Assembly: GCA_031289445.1 (NCBI GenBank)
Contig: JAITPL010000042.1
Location: 1 to 9,902 of the forward strand
DNA from: Tannerella sp.
Lineage (GTDB): Bacteria; Bacteroidota; Bacteroidia; Bacteroidales; Tannerellaceae
Length of the DNA: 9,902 bases
Direction: 5' to 3'
Position numbers and translations under genes: made by a program
Shown here: in pieces, positions 6,854-9,902 of the stretch
Layout of the letters: each line of letters begins with the position of its first letter
Numbering within the stretch: the stretch's first letter is position 1
The notes under the pieces: generated by a model
The model's input: the letters and a program-made list of their open reading frames with translations, nothing else
What the model was told of the DNA's origin: nothing
Databases searched by the model: none

Positions 6854-7540
6854 TTATTTATCTTCTAAAAACTCATCTATATCATCGGGTCCGATACATT
6901 TATCCAACGTTATCTCGCCCACTCGCATCCGCTCCAAGGCTATCAGATAAGCGCCCGAATCGAGAGCCTGACCGATGTCGCGTGCCAAAGCGCGAATATA
7001 TGTGCCTTTGCTGCAAACGACCCTTATCCTTATCACAGGTAGCTGACAGTCAAGCAGTTCTATCTCGTCAATAACCAAAGTCTTGGCCTTGAGAGGCGTT
7101 TCCTTGCCCTTGCGGGCCAGTTCGTATGCACGCTTGCCGTTGATATTGCAAGCCGAGAAAGCCGGCGGTATCTGCTCGATACGCCCGACAAAGCGTTTCA
7201 GCGCCTCTTCGACCTTCCCGCAGGTGATATGCTCCGTAGGATAGGTCGCATCGACAGGCCTCTCCAAGTCGAACGAAGCGGTCGTAGCGCCCAGCATCAG
7301 GCTTGCCACATACTCCTTAGTCTGCCCCTGAAACTCGTCTATGCGTTTCGTAGCGCGACCGGTGCACAGTATCATCACTCCTGTTGCCTTGGGATCAAGC
7401 GTTCCCGCGTGTCCGACCTTAATCTTCTTGACCTGCAACTTGCGCGACAACTTGTATCTGAACTTGTTGACCAAATCAAACGACGTCCAGTCGAGTGGTT
7501 TGTTAAAATAAACTACTTCGCCTTCCTCAAAATCCATCAT
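6854..7540 (-). CDS. truB: tRNA pseudouridine-55 synthase
   Basis: TruB converts U55 in the T-arm of tRNAs to pseudouridine and also acts as a tRNA folding chaperone. The catalytic motif GHAGTLDPKATGVM (43-56) carries the nucleophile Asp49, and the later CSKGTYIRALARDIG motif that binds substrate is intact. KEYVAS (75-80) and the IPPAFSA segment that follows VGRIEQ are typical. At 228 residues it lacks the C-terminal PUA domain of the longer (about 310-residue) E. coli enzyme, as in many Bacteroidota and Gram-positive relatives. The start gives MMDF, so either of the two adjacent ATG codons could be used. Only one base separates its start from the uppP stop, indicating co-transcription and probable coupling. 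Confidence 0.97.
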   Translation of the reverse strand: MMDFEEGEVVYFNKPLDWTSFDLVNKFRYKLSRKLQVKKIKVGHAGTLDPKATGVMILCTGRATKRIDEFQGQTKEYVASLMLGATTASFDLERPVDATYPTEHITCGKVEEALKRFVGRIEQIPPAFSACNINGKRAYELARKGKETPLKAKTLVIDEIELLDCQLPVIRIRVVCSKGTYIRALARDIGQALDSGAYLIALERMRVGEITLDKCIGPDDIDEFLEDK

Positions 7541-7541
7541 A

Positions 7542-8339
7542 CTAACTTAAAAATATTGCCAGCAAACCGGCTGCAACGCAGTAGTATGCGAAATAAATCA
7601 GTTTGCCGCGTTTCACTATTTCAATCATCCACTTGCAAGCCAAACATCCTGCTACAAAGGCTGTTACAAAACCTACAATCATAGCTCCCGCCGGAAACGC
7701 TCCGAAACTCATGTCTCCATCCGCTTTCAATACTTTGAATACATCGAGCAAAGCCTCTCCCAGAACGGGTATTATGACTATAAGGAAAGAAAATTTCGCT
7801 ACCGTCTCTTTCTTGTTGCCAAGCATGATGCCGGTTGCTATAGTCGAGCCTGAGCGCGACAGGCCGGGCATCACGGCAATAGCCTGAGCAATGCCGATGA
7901 TGAATGCGTCGCGGAACGAGATGTTCTCTTTGGGTCGGGGTCGGGCATAGTACGAAATCGCCAGCAATGCGGCCGTAAGCAAGAGCATGCAGCCTACAAG
8001 CGCAAGCCCGCTGCCGAACATCTCTTCGACCGTATCCTTAAACAGCAGGCCGACAATACCTACCGGTATGATCGACAGCAGTATCTTGGCAACCAGGCGC
8101 GTATCGTCATTCCACCGAAAGGCAAGAAGTCCGCCGAAAAGTCCGGCTATTTCTTTCCACAGCACCACAATCGTACTCAGAACAGTCGCCACGTGCAGCA
8201 AGACCGCAAAGGCGAGGTTTTCTTCTCCGTTCATGCCGAAGAGAGTGCCGAGTATGGTCAGATGACCGCTACTGCTGACCGGCAGAAACTCCGTCAGTCC
8301 CTGCACCAGCCCCAAAACAAGCGCCTCTATCCAACTCAT
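7542..8339 (-). CDS. uppP: Undecaprenyl-diphosphatase (UppP/BacA)
   Basis: Polytopic inner-membrane phosphatase that recycles undecaprenyl diphosphate to the monophosphate carrier used for peptidoglycan, O-antigen and other wall polymers; extra copies give bacitracin tolerance in other bacteria. The 265 residues contain both family motifs: the (E/Q)xxxE block [14 protein letters not shown] (13-26, with Glu17), and PGLSRSGST (158-166, with Arg162). Several hydrophobic helices cover most of the rest, at about residues 44-62, 85-100, 112-130, 183-200, 215-234 and 247-264. The start overlaps the DUF3098 stop by ATGA. It lies between cell-envelope genes and tRNA-modification genes in an arrangement I recall as conserved in Bacteroidota. 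Confidence 0.97.
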   Translation of the reverse strand: MSWIEALVLGLVQGLTEFLPVSSSGHLTILGTLFGMNGEENLAFAVLLHVATVLSTIVVLWKEIAGLFGGLLAFRWNDDTRLVAKILLSIIPVGIVGLLFKDTVEEMFGSGLALVGCMLLLTAALLAISYYARPRPKENISFRDAFIIGIAQAIAVMPGLSRSGSTIATGIMLGNKKETVAKFSFLIVIIPVLGEALLDVFKVLKADGDMSFGAFPAGAMIVGFVTAFVAGCLACKWMIEIVKRGKLIYFAYYCVAAGLLAIFLS

Positions 8340-8602
8340 GCCTTCGTGTTTACTTCGTCTTCAATCTTGGCGGCGTCCTTCGGTTTTTTCAGGATACCGA
8401 ACACAACGAGAGCAAAACCAGCCACGGTTATTATTGGCGCAACTACAATCCTTTGTGTACTGAAGATTGCGGGGTTAAACGAGACAGGGTCTTTGGCGCC
8501 GCCTCCACTCATAAGAACAAACCCGATGATAATCAGCGCCACAGCGACCGCTATCAAAATAAAATTCTCTTTTCCAAATGCAAAGTCTTTCATATCAATC
8601 AT
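8336..8602 (-). CDS. DUF3098 family small membrane protein
   Basis: Small inner-membrane protein of 88 residues with two predicted helices, about residues 13-31 and 52-70, joined by a conserved-looking loop [20 protein letters not shown] (33-52). The N-terminus begins [10 protein letters not shown] after a possible alternative start (Met4), and the C-terminus is a short charged tail ([12 protein letters not shown]). This pattern, FGKxN at the start, MSGGG-x-DP, FNP-x-IFS and a second helix, is how I know the DUF3098 family, found next to ftsX in Bacteroidota. The function is unknown. Position between ftsX and uppP, with an ATGA overlap into uppP and an 8-base gap after ftsX, suggests a role linked to division or envelope assembly. 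Confidence 0.9.
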   Translation of the reverse strand: MIDMKDFAFGKENFILIAVAVALIIIGFVLMSGGGAKDPVSFNPAIFSTQRIVVAPIITVAGFALVVFGILKKPKDAAKIEDEVNTKA

Positions 8603-8610
8603 TTAATTAA

Positions 8611-9489
8611 TTATACATAATACAATTTACCGCGTGCCATATTCAGATAGCGATTCACCGCAAAATAAGCGGCGATAACCGACAAAACGATGCCTGCAGC
8701 AAGCACGGTGAGATAAATTGTCAACATTATTTCCCGGCTCAAAACCTCTTCGACGCTGATAAACTCGCGCTTCAGATAGTATAACGAAAGCATCAACATG
8801 ATTATTGCAAGGATACCCGCAATTAACCCGCTTATAACGCTGTTTCGCACGAAAGGACGCCGGATGAATCCCGGAGTAGCGCCTACCAGACGCATGGTGT
8901 AAATCAGGAAGCGCTTCGAATAAATCAGAAGTTTGATGGTGTTGTTAATCAACACGAAAGAGATAAGTATCAGCACGCTAAACAGGAACAACAACACCAT
9001 GCTTATGCGGCGTATGTTCTTGTTGACCATCTGCATCATGTCCTTGCGATACTGCACGTCGGCGACGCTGGCTCGCGCCGAGATGCGCTTCTCTATAAGC
9101 TGAAGGCTGTCGGGATGGGTGTATTCCGACTTCAGTTTGACTTCAATCGAGGCATGAAAGGGATTGAAGCCCAAAAACGTTTCGGGATTCTCGCCAAGTT
9201 CGCGCTGCATCTCGAGCGAGGCACGCTCTTTCGAGATGTACTCGGTCGATTTGACGTAGGGTTGATGCTCAAGTTCATCGCGCAACTGATGTATCTTGGC
9301 GTCCGACAAATTCTCCGCCAGCACCACCGACACATTGATGTTCTCCTTGACATAGTGCGAGAGTTCATTGCCCAGAAATCCGATAATAAGAATCAAACCG
9401 AGCAGAAAAAGCACCAAAGAGATACTCATCACCGAAATAAGGTGAGAGTTGAAAAACGAAATCGTATTCTTTTTGCCTTGTCTTGTCAT
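8611..9489 (-). CDS. ftsX: Cell-division ABC transporter permease-like protein FtsX
   Basis: FtsX works with the ATPase FtsE at the divisome, where the complex activates peptidoglycan hydrolases instead of moving a substrate. The 292-residue protein has the family topology: a short cytoplasmic N-terminus, helix 1 at about 17-40, a periplasmic domain at about 41-160, then helices at about 161-183, 217-239 and 256-278. The cytoplasmic loop motif MRLVGAT (199-205), typical of FtsX, precedes helix 3. SYVKENINVSVVL-like text at 45-57 (here HYVKENINVSVVL) starts the periplasmic domain. No ftsE is adjacent in the window; the neighbour upstream is a glycosidase, so ftsE is encoded elsewhere. It is the first gene of the operon running to folK, and a promoter-like box lies about 65 bases upstream. 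Confidence 0.95.
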   Translation of the reverse strand: MTRQGKKNTISFFNSHLISVMSISLVLFLLGLILIIGFLGNELSHYVKENINVSVVLAENLSDAKIHQLRDELEHQPYVKSTEYISKERASLEMQRELGENPETFLGFNPFHASIEVKLKSEYTHPDSLQLIEKRISARASVADVQYRKDMMQMVNKNIRRISMVLLFLFSVLILISFVLINNTIKLLIYSKRFLIYTMRLVGATPGFIRRPFVRNSVISGLIAGILAIIMLMLSLYYLKREFISVEEVLSREIMLTIYLTVLAAGIVLSVIAAYFAVNRYLNMARGKLYYV

Positions 9490-9503
9490 TCAATCTATCT
9501 GTA

Positions 9504-9519
9504 ATTCAATTAGTTGAAT
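9504..9519 (-). other. Small hairpin in the ftsX leader
   Basis: ATTCAA (9504-9509) and TTGAAT (9514-9519) are perfect 6-base inverted arms around a 4-base loop, ending 14 bases before the ftsX ATG. If transcription starts near 9548, the hairpin sits in the untranslated leader close to the ribosome-binding zone. It is A/T-rich and thermodynamically weak, so a regulatory role is only a suggestion. Confidence 0.3.
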
Positions 9520-9554
9520 CGAGAGAAACAACAATATCTCTCCCAATTTTACGA

Positions 9555-9562
9555 CAAAAGTA
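9555..9562 (-). promoter_or_regulatory. Probable -7 promoter element for the ftsX-folK operon
   Basis: On the - strand these bases read TACTTTTG, an exact match to the Bacteroidetes TAnnTTTG -7 consensus, followed by TCGTAAAA as is common for such promoters. Transcription would start around 9548, giving a leader of about 60 bases before the ftsX ATG. A TTTG lies upstream at 9574-9577, but at 11 bases it is too close to be a standard -33 element (about 19-21 bases expected), and none is seen at the correct distance. Confidence 0.55.
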
Positions 9563-9624
9563 ATACATATTTGCAAAAATTGTTCTCCTATTATATTTAT
9601 TTAAGTTTATTTAACTTTTCTTCA

Positions 9625-9902
9625 TTATTCACTGTAATCAATCCACACCTTCATTTCGCCCGCTTCACGGTTATCCCAGGCATAGTATGGAATGAGAGTG
9701 ATCTTTTTACCTTCCGAAGATGCGGTAATAGCAGTAACTCCATTAAGTAAAACCGGTTGATATTCAGCTTGATATGTTGTTAGCGGAGATAATGCCATAC
9801 GTTCGAAATCCGCCTGATTGTCGATTTGTTCCACGCAATAGACTAACGGCCCGCGTTTAATGGCGCGTTTGCCGGTATCTTCCTTTACGCGCGGGTCGGC
9901 GG
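9625..9902 (-). CDS. C-terminal end of a GH127-like beta-L-arabinofuranosidase (DUF1680 family), partial
   Basis: The open frame runs from the window edge to a TAA at 9625-9627, giving about 92 codons of C-terminal sequence. It contains DPRVKEDTGKRAIKRGPLVY followed by CVEQIDN, a pattern I recognise from the beta-sandwich domain after the (alpha/alpha)6 catalytic barrel of GH127 enzymes: an R-x-D/A-GK-x-A-x-RGPLVYC-x-E block. The tail LIPYYAWDNREAGEMKVWID (with YYAWDNR) is also typical of the family end. GH127 members hydrolyse beta-L-arabinofuranosyl linkages in plant glycans such as extensin and pectin side chains; the catalytic Glu/Cys region lies outside the window, so activity cannot be checked here. 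A GTG at 9832-9834 is an internal codon, not a start. Confidence 0.85.
   Translation of the reverse strand, partial: ADPRVKEDTGKRAIKRGPLVYCVEQIDNQADFERMALSPLTTYQAEYQPVLLNGVTAITASSEGKKITLIPYYAWDNREAGEMKVWIDYSE

Noticed and set aside
7229..7684. 151-codon open frame on the + strand opposite truB and uppP
   Set aside because: It crosses two well-supported genes on the other strand and shows no recognisable domain.
9115..9504. 129-codon open frame on the + strand opposite ftsX
   Set aside because: Antisense to ftsX, with no recognisable domain.
9591..9624. Possible terminator after the glycosidase gene
   Set aside because: Only a 5-bp A/T stem (AAGTT/AACTT) without GC content or a clear T-run is present, too weak to call.

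Overview
The window looks like a chromosomal segment from a member of the Bacteroidota, most likely Bacteroidales, with moderate GC. The evidence is the ftsX-DUF3098-uppP-truB-queA-folK gene order, a TAnnTTTG-type -7 box ahead of ftsX, start codons without clear Shine-Dalgarno sequences in A/T-rich leaders, a NigD-like lipoprotein, and an ECF sigma gene coupled to an anti-sigma/beta-barrel hybrid. No rRNA, tRNA, CRISPR array, insertion sequence or phage gene was seen, and no gene-free stretch exceeds about 140 bases.

Region 1 (1-2473, + strand) holds the 3' end of a WbuC-type cupin, a HAD-family sugar phosphatase/phosphomutase overlapping it by an ATGA, and, after a gap with a perfect 7-bp hairpin, an SorE/YggP-like zinc-dependent dehydrogenase that probably acts on a hexose/hexitol phosphate. 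Together they look like a small sugar or sugar-phosphate module; the substrate cannot be read from the sequence.

Region 2 (2467-5324, - strand) meets region 1 tail to tail with a 7-bp overlap of coding sequence. In transcription order it has an imperfect palindrome that looks like an autoregulated ECF promoter, an ECF sigma factor, an abutting (TAAATG) protein with a short cytoplasmic N-terminus, one inner-membrane helix, a long linker and a C-terminal beta-barrel, and a signal-peptidase-II lipoprotein. This reads as an envelope-sensing sigma/anti-sigma locus with a surface or periplasmic lipoprotein as cargo.

Region 3 (5325-9489, - strand) is a tightly packed housekeeping operon, transcribed ftsX, DUF3098, uppP, truB, queA, folK, with junctions of 4-bp overlap to about 9-bp gap. 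It combines divisome/cell-wall functions (FtsX, UppP) with tRNA modification (TruB, QueA) and folate synthesis (FolK). A probable promoter lies at about 9555-9562, and a small hairpin lies in the leader just before the ftsX start.

Region 4 (9625-9902, - strand) is the C-terminal end of a GH127-like beta-L-arabinofuranosidase (DUF1680 family), cut by the window edge. Its stop lies 135 bases upstream of ftsX.
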